Of a stretch of 64,000 bases of DNA, positions 36,017-47,463 are shown piece by piece. Source of the DNA: Centropus unirufus (Eukaryota; Chordata; Aves; Cuculiformes; Centropidae). A program made the position numbers and the translations under genes. Position 1 is the first letter of the stretch. Each line of letters opens with the position of its first letter. The notes below the pieces were generated by a model. It was not told the origin of the DNA and did no database searches. It was given only the letters and a program-made list of their open reading frames with translations. Location: the NCBI GenBank assembly GCA_013397695.1, contig VYZI01000112.1, positions 1,962,823 to 2,026,822 of the forward strand, given 5' to 3'.

Positions 36017-39000
36017 GTAACGCAAGCCCCAGCCGCGCCGCCACGGGATGGGGCTGGGGATGGATTTTGCGGCGCGGTCCCTCCGTCTCTCCCCCCTGGC
36101 TCGGGAGCCGCTGAATCGCGGGAAGAGCAACTTCCCTCCGCTCGGCTGTGGCCCCCGGAGCCAGGGCGGCGGGGGCCGGCGTGGAGGGCTCCGCAGATGG
36201 TTTTGGTTAAGGAGCTCTGGACTCGGAGCGCCTTTCCCAAGCCGCCGCGCGGGGCTGGGAGGAGGCGTGGGGCGGCGGCTCCTCCCGCCGGGAGCCGGGG
36301 AGCGGCGGTGCCCGGCGGAGCTCCCGAAGCTCCCGGTGGCCGGAGCCCCCGCTCGGTGGGGGCTGCTTGCTCTTCCCGGGAGTTTGGCGATCCCCGCGGC
36401 GCGGCCGGGGTCAGCAGCCGCGGTGTCGCGGCGTTCCGCCTTCATCCCGGGGGCTCAGTCGGGTTCTGCTGCAGACGCGTTTTGCCTCTTTGCGGAGGCA
36501 GCTTTAAACTTTCTTTCCGAACTATTAATTACATAGGCTGTGCTTCGCTCGTATCCCGTGCAGGCGAATGGAAGCGCGAGGCTGGAGAGGCTCGTGACTC
36601 AAGGCATAGTTATTCGCTCGGGAGCCGCGGAACACCTCTGCCTTCCTTGTTTGGCTGGGCTGTACCTGTGCCTCTGCCCTCTCCCAGGCTGCGCCTGTCT
36701 CGGTGACACCCGGGGACAGGAGGGAGCAGGAACAATTTGGATCCTTTCTGGGTTAGTCAGGCACTCGGCTGAATGTACGGCGAAGGAAGCGTGAATTTAT
36801 CGGGACTCTGAAATCTCCTGGCAAATAGCATTGCTGTGTAGCATTGTTATCCGAGAATTAGAACGCGGTGATCCTCTCCCTGTTGCTGAGCTCATCGTGG
36901 AATGATAAGTTGCTTGTGCGGGGACTTGATGCTTTTGTAAGTAGCGCTGTTACCTTGAGTGTGATGGTTAGCTTATTGAACACCAGAGGGAACTCTGAAG
37001 AGATAATTCATTGCGGGAGATACATGCTTATTTTACTGTTTATGCTCTCATTACAATGGAATCTAGAAGGAAGTAAAGGCTCGTAAGTAATACGCTGCTG
37101 GTATGTACCAAGGGTTGGCTTCAGCTTGCTTTACAGTTCTTTAATGAAGGCATCAATCCGAAATCTGGGCTGAAAAATCTCTATTTTTTTGTTTTGTTTT
37201 GTCTTGTTTTCAAAGTGTGAGATATGTAGCTGGCCTTGCAGGAGCAAGGCTGTGTACAGCGCTGTAGGCAGATCAGCTGGGTGACCGTTCCCTGTGAGCT
37301 AGGGAGTGAGATAACATGCACGCATCAGGCTGGCGCTTGGTGCCGAGCCTGCCTCTTGGGTTGCAAGACAGATCCCACGCATTTGGGTACAGGGGCTGCT
37401 GTATATTTCCAACTGAAACAAAAGGGAGGAAGTCTGCTTCTGAGCCTGATGTGGCTTGTCCTCTTTGCCTTGAATAGTCGCAGTTCTGAAACTCTGGTGG
37501 CAACCTGGTCTGATTGCACCTGAAGTAGAAAATTATTTTTCTTAGACTATAATACTTAAACCAGTACAGAAAGTAAATGGTGATGTTGTCTTAAAAACGA
37601 GTTTGAATGGTGGCTTCTGGTAGCCAAAGCTTTTTAAATGATCTGACATAACTGTAAGAAAGCGGTCTCAACCCACCAAAAGGTATGCTGTGTTTTGTAG
37701 GAAAGTGAACCCCCAAAACATGAGCCTGAAGCTCTGGATGCTTGTGGTAGTCTGTTACAACAGTTTTGATAATCAGAATTCTGTAATACTGCTGGATTGT
37801 TGACGACATGGGAAGTATAGCACAATAAACACACTTGTGACTCTGACATGCTCCAGGAGCTGAAACATCCAGCTGTTCATCCTGTCCCTTTGCCAGAGGT
37901 TACTTTGCCATTCAGCCTTGTTTCCTATTGGACTTTGAATCTGCCAGAGTTTACAGCCTGGCATATAAATGAATGTAAACTGCATTTTATAGCTGTCATG
38001 TTAGTCTGTAATGTTGTGAATTCCAGTAGTATGAGCCTCCTGCCTCTGGCCTGGCAGAGGGACAAGGTGAACAGCTACGTCAAGCTGCAGTTGTGAACCA
38101 GAGCCCATAAGAACCTGTGTTCTTCTGAAACACAAGTGTGACTCTAACCTACTACCTCGTAATGTGTCTCAGGTGGGCAGTGGTAGCGGGGAGGCAGCTC
38201 TGCACGAGAAGAGGTCGGGTGACCTCAGTAGGCTGGTCACGGCATGCAGTGCTGGGTTTCAAAGGGACTTGGAAGACTGAGTGCACCTGGACAGACCTCC
38301 TCTTCCTCTCCCCCTTCTTCATCCATTCTGGGAATGAACAAGTGAACAAGTTTTTCTTTTAGCCAAGTCTTACTTTGTCCACCTAACTTAAAGATCTATT
38401 ATGTAAAGTGTTCACACTAAAGGCACAGCCTTCTTTTGCCTGAAACTTCCAACAGATGTTGAAAGTGGGATAAATAAATAAATAAGGTTTTATAATATAT
38501 TATAATAATATATATAATAAATATAAATTGTTATATATAATAATAAATAAAAAGGTTTTAAATACCCTTACAAAACTTGGAGCTGTTTGCCTTGCGTGCA
38601 GAAACTCCATAAGAACAAATCGCATTTCGAGGGGAAATCATGAATGTCTATTAAGAACAAAAACATTCCAGTAACTTGTTGCTAATGGGTTTGGATTCTG
38701 GCTTTGTTTTGAGGAAATGGCTTGCACATTTATTTATTTTTATGAAGATGTAATACTAAGCATTTGTATTTTTGAAACAGCTATAATTTGGAACTTGTCA
38801 TACGCTTTGACATTGTTTATTGTATGAAGCTCTGAGTGAAGATATTTATTACACTAGTGTCACATTCTAAATATTGAATTACGATTGTAAAATTAAGGTA
38901 ACGAGCTAAAATTGGGGGTTGAAACTTTAAGCTCTTGCCAGAAAGCAGTTAATGGAAACGTTAACTGCTAGTAAAGTAATGACTACTATTCTTTTACTGT

Positions 39001-39341
39001 CATTTTGGTCTCACTTTTCTCCAGTCAGACTGTTCTACAGAGATATAATGAATATTCACCAAAATATCTTGGCATTGGCAGTTATGCAACTCCTCATCAG
39101 ATCCAATGTGTTGATGAGCTAATGTGCACTTGATTAAACGTACTTGATTTATGCAAACAAAAACTGTAGGTCCTTCTTGAAGTAAAGTTAGCACCTGCAC
39201 AGCTGTTAGTGAGATGAGAGTCTAAATAATTAAGATAGAATTAAGTAAACAAACAGTCCCAATGTGGTGTTCTTCCTACTTCTTTCCCTTTATCTTTTAA
39301 TTCAGCTCAGTGGTGATTATTTATTTTGGCTTTTCTTGCAG
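36017..39341 (+). other. Putative intron 1
   Basis: It is bounded by a GTAACG donor and a 'ttggcttttcttgcag' acceptor. No other exon is supported inside. It contains the AT-rich simple repeat at 38,470-38,553. The intron call depends on the two exon candidates being real. Confidence 0.35.
38470..38553. repeat. AT-rich low-complexity / TAAA-TATA repeat
   Basis: TAAA tetranucleotides lead into irregular TATAA units, with almost no G or C. It is likely to be length-polymorphic. Confidence 0.85.
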
Positions 39342-39443
39342 ATTCTCTCATGCACAACAGGAAGTTGTGGAGCTCAGCTTGTAGTGGAAAGGTTCTCTTC
39401 TGTTTAAAGGGCTACCATTAGAATTAAAAGAAATATGCCAGAG
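39342..39443 (+). other. Candidate second exon with start codon (encodes M-P-E only)
   Basis: The 102-base segment has a good acceptor (pyrimidine-rich 'ttggcttttcttgcag', AG at 39,340-39,341) and a good donor (CCAGAG|GTAATT, GT at 39,444-39,445). A TAA at 39,405-39,407 lies in frame upstream of the ATG at 39,435-39,437, so that ATG would be a true start. Its -3 base is A, which is acceptable Kozak context. Only three codons precede the donor, which leaves phase 0. Many vertebrate genes have such a mainly 5' UTR second exon after a CpG-island exon. I do not recognise the gene from M-P-E. If the donor were not used, the frame would read 25 codons to a stop. No continuing coding exon was recognised to the right edge, so the next intron would be at least 24.5 kb. 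Confidence 0.4.
39435..39443 (+). CDS. Putative start of coding sequence (first three codons)
   Basis: ATG CCA GAG directly before the phase-0 donor of the candidate second exon. It is reported so that the coding start is recorded; function is unknown and it stands or falls with the exon call. Confidence 0.3.
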
Positions 39444-42400
39444 GTAATTCGAATTAGTGGAGTCTTAAGAGTTTCATTTAGGTATGAGGCTGGCTTACGT
39501 TTGACATTATAGTTGTTAATCCCTGTTAAAAAAAAAAGAAAACAAATACAGCCTGGGTAAGTCATTGAGAGAGTGTCTGTTTAAAAAAAAAAAAACAGAA
39601 CAGTTTTTGGATGTAGGTGGTTTAAGCTCCTTCTCTTTGCTTGGTTGAAACTCATGTAGGCAAAATGGAAATAAGGAGTTCAAGATAGCCATTTTATCTA
39701 ACCATCAATTGTTTAATGTTAGTTAGTCTCTCTAACTGTCTACAAAACTGGTTATAAAAAGTGTGTGCTTGCCCCTGAAAGCTCCAGATGATGGGTGGAG
39801 GAGGGAGAGGACATGTACTTCCCAAGCCCTGGAGCAGCAAGACAGACTGGAGACCTGTTCAAGGGACCTTCTGGGCTTAGGACTGTTTTTTTCTGCAGGC
39901 AGATAATAGTTTGTTTGTCTGTTTAAATTGAGTTTTTGTCAGTGTCTGTCTCTGTGATGAATTTTCTGATAATACTTAACTCTTGGATCTCTGCAAGTTT
40001 TTTCCTTCTCAGATTGCTGAGGGAAGACTGACTTGTTGACATAATGTCCAGAAGTGCCTGTGCTTAACAAATGATAGTAATGATGATTAAAAAAAATGCC
40101 AGAGCTAACTTGATTGACAGCCCCCCCGCCTTGATTGCTCAGTCTGGGGCTTCCATAACACGGGGCAGAATTTGTTCCCACGGATGTGTCAGCCATGTGC
40201 TTGTTGGGACACTTGGTTTCTCTTTGGAATTTGACTTGTGGGAGCTGGCGCCAGCGTGGATTGATGATTAGCTCTGTGCTGAGCTCCCCAGGCCTGGAAG
40301 CCTCAGCAGTCATCAGTGGACAGAGTCCACTCCGGGCCTTCTGAGGCGTTTCCAACCTTGCCCCACCTCTGTGGATAGCTTTCAAGTTTCTGCCTTTCTA
40401 GGTTTATTTTTGACATACTCTCTTCCACTGCCTGCCCATGGGCAAACAGCTCTGCCATTCTGCAAAAAAGTGAAATTAGTAGTTTTGATTCATTCAAAGT
40501 GTGTTGTCTTCAAAGAATTATCTGATTAAAACCTAATTTATAGAGTTTCAGTTGCTTTTGTTGTTAACTGGCATCACAAATTTAAGGCTGGGGTAAAAAG
40601 TGGGGGCATTTTGGTAATTTGTAGTGATGGGATTTTGTATCACTTGACAATCAGTTTTGTTTATCTAGTGGTTACATAATTTTTCTTTCTTTTTAGTTGA
40701 GGTTGTTTAAAAGCCTGTTCAGTCCTACAACAAAGCAGGAAGCCGTAGAGAAGCTTTGCCCTTAAGCTGTCCTTCCCCACCTTCTGTGCTGGGCCTGCAG
40801 AGGTAGACCTGTCGGAGTGCCCCAGTTAGATATGTAGGAACTGTGTGTGGTCAACATGACTTCAAATAAAAATGCATGGGATTTTTAGCACTTCAACTGA
40901 ATTGTAACAGAACTTTCCTTGTCAGAACAAGGGGCATTCACGCTTATTGCTGAATAGACCTGTCAAGTGTGTATCTAGTTAAGCGGGATTAGGTCTACAA
41001 GTTGATTTGGATTGAAGGAAGCGCTCATAAACCTGACATTAATCTTCCTGTGTCTAGAGGGATCATTAGGATGATAGCTGGGTCTCTTGGAGAAGTGATA
41101 CAGAAATCAAGATTTTTCACATTTCCAGCTTAACCTTCTAATTAAACTAATTGATTGTGCTTTAAATATGTAGAAATTTCAGGAGTGAACTCCCAGTGTC
41201 TTTTTCCTCTGAGCTCTTGTTATCTTTTAGATAGTTTTAAGAAGAAACCTCTTTCTGATGGAGGTGTATAAGAGATGTATATAAGGAAGCTCTAGATCTT
41301 ACATTCCTAGTTGCATCACTGTTTAGAGTTTACGAAGGGCCAGTTCTTCAACCTGTGTCTGCCCACTGGGACACGGCTGATGAATTAAATGTATTCAACT
41401 ATAGGAAGAAGGCAAAGCAGAAACAGTAGAACACAGTGATTTGGTAAAAAGCATGCAACTGAAATGCAAGGTGAGGTCTCTCATCCCAAATCAGAAGGAC
41501 AGTTTAATGATCTTTTTGCTTGTACTTAGTGTAGGCATACACAGTAAAGGAACGCTTATTTTCTGAAGGTATGTGGTGCTTGGGATGGTTCATAGTAGTA
41601 GGCTGTGGTTTCCTTTAACTTGTAATAGTCCTTTTCCTGTAGTGAATCTGGTAATACCAAAGTTGGAAATACAAAATATGCAGCTTATCTCTTAAATACA
41701 TCAGAAGACTGTTAATATGTCCTTCCTTAATATGTTGCCACAAGATGATGAAACAGGTGACTTCTGGGATGTTTATTTTTCCTCTCAAACAAGCTAAATG
41801 GTGGAGGGCTTGTCTGAAAGCTGGCAGAAAGTGTCTTTGTGAGTAGTTTGAAGAAGTTTTTCAAGAGTCAGTAACTCAGGACTCCTGCCCACCCAAGCTA
41901 TTGAGATGCAAAACCAAAAGACTTCACCTGCCTTGGCAGCCCTGTAGGACTAAGTATGAGTTTACTTATTAGTACATTGGATAAAGCTCGAGAGAAGTGA
42001 TGTTTGTTAACGGATGGCCACTTCATTTGACATTTAGCTGGGGGAAGATATGCAAGCATTTCACAGTCCATTGTGCACTTAATGTTCAGTAGCATTAACT
42101 AAAATGCAGGGCAATACCCTTTTGGTTTTTTTTGTTTTGTTTGTATTGTTTTGGGGTTTGGTGGACTTTTTCATTGGTTGGGTGGGGGTTTTTTTTGTGG
42201 AGACTCGTTCAAAGTTTAGGGTCAGAGGAGCTGCCAAATTCAGCAGACACTTGACCGTCTCACTTGGCTGTTGCTTGTCGGCCTAACAAGTCCTTGGGCT
42301 AAAGCATCTCTTATCTTGAAAATACTGATAAAAAGAAACTCTATCTTTAAGAATTTTGTTCCTATCTCATTCCTGCCTGTACAGATTTATATCTAATTTC

Positions 42401-45400
42401 TAACAGGAGTCTTCTGTGCTTCTGACTTCTTGCATCTGTTCTCCTTTAAGTCTTCTCATGGCTGTGTTAAAGGATTTTTAGTCCTGCTTTTTTTTTTTCC
42501 TTAAAGATGATCAAGTAAGCTGTCAGTTATCTGTCTGGTATATCAGAAGAATTGAATCACTAAAAATCTGTTTATAGATAATGCTTCTTTCCCCTCTAGA
42601 TGCTAATTATTTTTGTGCCTCTGCTCTGCATCTTTGCTCATTTTCAACATCTTTTTTTGAGCATCAGCCATGGGACTAGGTGTAGTATTTCAGTTTCCCA
42701 CTACTGTTACATGCCCCACCCTACCTCATTCAGTGTTTTCATTCACTGTCCTATCTTTGTATCCATGAACTTCATAAGGCCTTTTAATTACAACAGAACC
42801 TTCAAGTGTGATACTTGCTTGCGAGGCAATGATGACCTCTTCATCCCTTTTGGTTCCCTTGCACCTTCAGGTCCTCTGATTCAAAAACCTTACTTGCATT
42901 CATTGTTTCTGGATAAATATATTTGCATTCAGATGTCTTAAACCTGTTTTGGTTGGAATGAACCCAGCTTGACAAGTAATTGGCAGGACTGTGTGGTTTC
43001 CTTTCTCTTTTTATTTTCTGTTTTATTTATTTATTTTTAACTAAACCAATGTCGTCCATTAACTTTGCCACCATGAACATACTTATTTTCAGCTAATAGA
43101 ATAGTTGGGTAATACAGGAAAATTGCAAAAGGAGCATTTAAGTTTCACAGTGATATTACTTAGTAATGACAATTTTTTGAGATCTTTCAGTTAACTAATT
43201 TTTTATGAATTTGCCCTTTTTGATACCCTGTTTTAGAAATCATGTTGGTTTGATGCTCGTTGACTGTTATAACAAATCCTTAAGCCTTCAATTGCTGTAA
43301 TCAGTGAAAAATCAATAAACGTCTTTGTACTTACAAAGATGAGGAATTTTCTATGATGTTTTGAGGTGCCAACTCCAAAATTATTCTTTGTTTGGGATAC
43401 CCATAAACCCACTGGGCACACTACTTTTCTTTGGTTCTGCAGGTTGCTCAGTCCATTGTCTTACATCTTCTCCGCCTCTCTCCCAGCAGGAACAAGTACA
43501 CGTCAAAAGGCACTTCATCCTGGAAGCTATTTACACAGAAGCCTGAGGCCCAAGAATTCTTTTTCACCAGTGCTGGTTGTGCTGCTCAGGTGGGCTAAGA
43601 ACTCATTTAGATTGCATAGAGTTGGGTTTTTTTTTTTAACCTTCCTTTCTTTTTCAAAGTGTTGTGTTGCTTGTTGGGAAGGAGGAGGCTCTCTTGTAGA
43701 CTACTGCAGTGCAGTTGGTTTGGTGCATTGAGACAAGAGGTGGCTGTGTGGGGTTTATGTGCTTTGAGTTTAAGCTTGAAATTAGTGCAGTAATCTGACA
43801 TGAAAACGTATTTACTTTGTAATTGTCCTGGATATTATCTGTTTTAATAGTGATTTTTACGTGTATTTTTGTACCTCCTGGACCTGTAGTGTAAAATAAC
43901 ATAAAGCAACTTGAGTGCGAATCATCTCCAAGGTAACTTGGTTATCAAAACACAGTATCTCAGTTGCTCGGAGTAACACTTCCCACTTCTCTAATTGCAC
44001 TTTTGCAATCTATGTTCCTTATACAGTTGCTGTTCAAATTATTGTGTACAGGTGTACCCGGTAAGAACTTTGCAATTTACTTTTCCCAGTTGTAGCAATT
44101 AGTTATTGTCTTTTCATTTTGATCCCGCGGCCTGTAAAATAAGTGAGTAAACGTAAACATCATCCTTGAAACGAAAGTCGTCATGGTGTTTTCTCCTACT
44201 GATAATTTCAAGAGGCAGTCTGTTTTCTGTTGTTTGTGGCATAATTAATCTACTTGAATTATACTTGAAGGGGAACTCTGATATCTGAAGAGAGTTTGGC
44301 AGCCTTGGAAGCGAGGAGCCTTTGAATGAGTCAGCACTGCAGAGTTCCTCTGTGGTATTACTCAGCTTGTTGGGGTAAAGAAGAGATGGGTAAATTTGTG
44401 ACCAGGAATTGCTACATACTTTCTTCCTTTCCCTGCATCTCACAGACTTTTCTACTTTGCTCACAGCTTTGGGGTACAGTAACTGTATAGTCACTGGAGG
44501 AGGCCAGGTCTTTTGCTACTGTGTCTCCGTCTCAAGCTGGCGTGCTCCTACACTGTGATCATAGTTCAGGGACATCAGCCAGACAAAACAGGCATATCTA
44601 CTGGAACACGAGAAGTCTTAAGTTGATTTGCTTCTAGGTTTGGTGTCCAGAGCACCATCTTTGTGATCCACTGTATGCAGTTGGGTCCTCTAGGTTCTTG
44701 ACTGTAGATTTCATATATTCCGGTTTTGCTTCTGCCTTTAGCAGGGCATTTAATTTCACTCTTGATTTGTTTGGTTGGTTTTTTTGTTTGTTTTTTTTTG
44801 TTTTTTTTTTCCTGCATTGCCTCTTTTGGGAAAATTTTGATGACTTTATAGATAAAAATTACAATTTAATGACTTTTTTTTTCACATATAAGTAGGGCAA
44901 GTGGATGCTGGAACATTCCTTCTTGATTAGGACAGATAGGGACCTGCTAACTCTACTAGCTATAAATTTCCTGCTTTGAGCAAAGCCTTCTACAAAGCAC
45001 TTTTGCATCACTCTGTACCCCAAGATGACTTGACACAGGGGGGAGCATTTGTGTCCCAAGTGTATTAGCAGCATGGATAGACCATCATTCCATTGAATTA
45101 AGTCTTTGGTGGCAGCTCTGTATTAAGTAGTTCCCACCATAACTGGGTAGAAGCTGTTGGGTTGTGTTACTGTTTTGTGGAGCTGTGCTGTGAACTGGAC
45201 AGGATCTAGCATTACATCATATTTTATGTCGTTGTTAAATGGCTTTGAAAAAAAAGTATTTAGAAGTTTCACTGCATCTCTGAGGTGTTTCACAGCACAG
45301 TCCTGCAAACAGATGTTATTTTGCAATGTTGGCTTGAGAAGCTGGAAGGGCAAAAAACAAAGAGGATTCAAGAAGCGCTTGCCAAATTCTCGGTGTTATC

Positions 45401-46768
45401 AAGCCCCGCCTGTGTCTGTAGCTCAGTTCCTTTCCTGCCTATCCCCTCCTGGGTGGCCCTGTTAGTCAGGGAAGAGAAGGCTTTTGCTAACAAAGTTAGG
45501 GTTTTGAGCTTGTGCTTTCAATAGGAGCAGTGCCCCTGTGTTACGTCATTTCCATTGGGAATAATATGAAGTGGCTTTAAATTAGGTGCAGACATTTTGG
45601 ATAGAACTGGCTGGTGCCATTACGGGTGCTCTCAATATTGTCCATCTGCACTTTGTGGGGGAGCTTTCTCAGCACCCGCTGGTTTTCTTTCTCGGCTGAT
45701 GACCTCCCGTGCACCGCTAGTGCACTGCACGCACGGTGTTAACCACGCATACTGTAATTTCCTTTTCCCTCTTACCTCATTTTAGAAGACTTTGCTCTTG
45801 AATCTTGTAAATGGGGTGATAATTTCAAAGCAAACAGCTTCCAGTTCTTTCTTGCCAACTTTTGCCCACAAGGTATGCAAAGTAAACAGAGCAATTGGGA
45901 AATAAGTTATATACCTTCCCTCCTAGTGCAAGGCATCTCAGGATGGTTCATAGCTCTTTTTAAAGTAATGAATACCGTGAGAGAATGAGATTGGTACACC
46001 CAAGTCGCATTTTAATGTGTGGAACCATTGCTCAGATTGTTCATATTTTTAAGAGGCTTTAGGGAAACCCTGTAAAATGCAAGGCTTTTTAAAATAACCT
46101 GTGTTCTTGTGTTGAATGTAAAGATGTTTTATTGCTTGCAGCAGAGAAAGATCATCAAAATGTCAGGGATAGGTAAAAGAAGAATAGATAATTTTCTTCA
46201 CATATTATTTTTCTTCACATATATATTTAAAAAATAACTCTGAAGCAGTCTTTACCTGAATATGAGGATTCTTCTGTTAGGATTTTGGAGGAAGCTTAGA
46301 AGGATTTCTAGGTCCTAGCATGACATTCATTGGTTTGATTTGGAAACCATGGGTCTGGATGCTGGAATGGCAGGTATGCCGCAGTCACTGTATGATACCT
46401 GTAATAGGATACGCAGATACCACCGTGGTGTATTTATTCGAAGAGACAAACGTAGGCAACTATTGAAAAATGTGTCTTTAAAAAGTTGACAAAGAAATGG
46501 TTAACACCTAATATATTTGGCTCCAGCCTGGGTATTGAACAGTCTTTGCCAATTGAGCAATAGGAAAATTTGTTAAATGGGAAAACTAGACCTAAGGTTA
46601 TCGACCCTGAGGCTCGGCTACAAGGGGATCGTGTAGCTGTAAGGAGGAATAACCATTATGTGATCTTTTCCAAATGAGAGAGGGCAGGTCCCAAGTGTAC
46701 AAGGCTTGCAGGAATTCAAATCAACAGTTGAGTTATAATCTAATGAGGCCATGAGCACAAGCTCAACT
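39444..46768 (+). other. Putative intronic DNA, no further exon recognised
   Basis: Long T runs dominate (near 42,127, 42,190, 42,488, 43,627, 44,780-44,812 and 44,874). Long A runs also occur (39,528, 39,583, 40,089 and 45,248). The T-rich bias fits a transcribed plus strand. The open frames here, such as 113 codons at 42,600-42,941, include T-rich intronic-type translation and have no domains. Confidence 0.4.
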
Positions 46769-47463
46769 NNNNNNNNNNNNNNNNNNNNNNNNNNNNNNNN
46801 NNNNNNNNNNNNNNNNNNNNNNNNNNNNNNNNNNNNNNNNNNNNNNNNNNNNNNNNNNNNNNNNNNNNNNNNNNNNNNNNNNNNNNNNNNNNNNNNNNNN
46901 NNNNNNNNNNNNNNNNNNNNNNNNNNNNNNNNNNNNNNNNNNNNNNNNNNNNNNNNNNNNNNNNNNNNNNNNNNNNNNNNNNNNNNNNNNNNNNNNNNNN
47001 NNNNNNNNNNNNNNNNNNNNNNNNNNNNNNNNNNNNNNNNNNNNNNNNNNNNNNNNNNNNNNNNNNNNNNNNNNNNNNNNNNNNNNNNNNNNNNNNNNNN
47101 NNNNNNNNNNNNNNNNNNNNNNNNNNNNNNNNNNNNNNNNNNNNNNNNNNNNNNNNNNNNNNNNNNNNNNNNNNNNNNNNNNNNNNNNNNNNNNNNNNNN
47201 NNNNNNNNNNNNNNNNNNNNNNNNNNNNNNNNNNNNNNNNNNNNNNNNNNNNNNNNNNNNNNNNNNNNNNNNNNNNNNNNNNNNNNNNNNNNNNNNNNNN
47301 NNNNNNNNNNNNNNNNNNNNNNNNNNNNNNNNNNNNNNNNNNNNNNNNNNNNNNNNNNNNNNNNNNNNNNNNNNNNNNNNNNNNNNNNNNNNNNNNNNNN
47401 NNNNNNNNNNNNNNNNNNNNNNNNNNNNNNNNNNNNNNNNNNNNNNNNNNNNNNNNNNNNNNN
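46769..47463. other. Assembly gap of 695 N
   Basis: All bases are N. The three frames of about 246-275 codons that span it are artefacts of reading N as open. A T20 run starts 66 bases to its right, so the gap is probably due to low-complexity sequence or a repeat that was hard to assemble. Confidence 1.

Larger units (their letters stand above)
35165..36480 (+). promoter_or_regulatory. CpG island promoter of an unidentified gene
   Basis: CpG density and GC content rise sharply here, with many CGCCGG, GCGGCC and CCGGGAAGCGC words, and fall again by about 36.5 kb. No TATA box is seen. GC boxes are visible (for example ggggcgg at 35,756-35,762 and ctccgcccg at about 35,308), as is a TCATGTGA E-box of the USF/MITF-TFE type at 35,733-35,740. 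A pyrimidine-rich tract from 35,763 could host dispersed or TCT-type transcription starts. I orient it to the plus strand because the best splice donor (36,016/36,017), the candidate second exon and the T-rich bias downstream all agree. Bidirectional transcription cannot be excluded. Long frames on both strands inside the island (up to 233 codons) are typical by-products of stop-poor GC-rich sequence. Confidence 0.85.

Noticed and set aside
35626..36445. Minus-strand frames of 204 and 233 codons inside the CpG island
   Set aside because: They are rich in Arg, Pro, Gly and Ala, overlap other frames, lack domains, and are expected by chance where GC-rich sequence has few stop codons.
36011..36706. 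Plus-strand frame of 231 codons overlapping the donor at 36,016
   Set aside because: It reads across the best splice donor into lower-GC DNA, has no domain, and overlaps a second plus frame of 162 codons in another phase.
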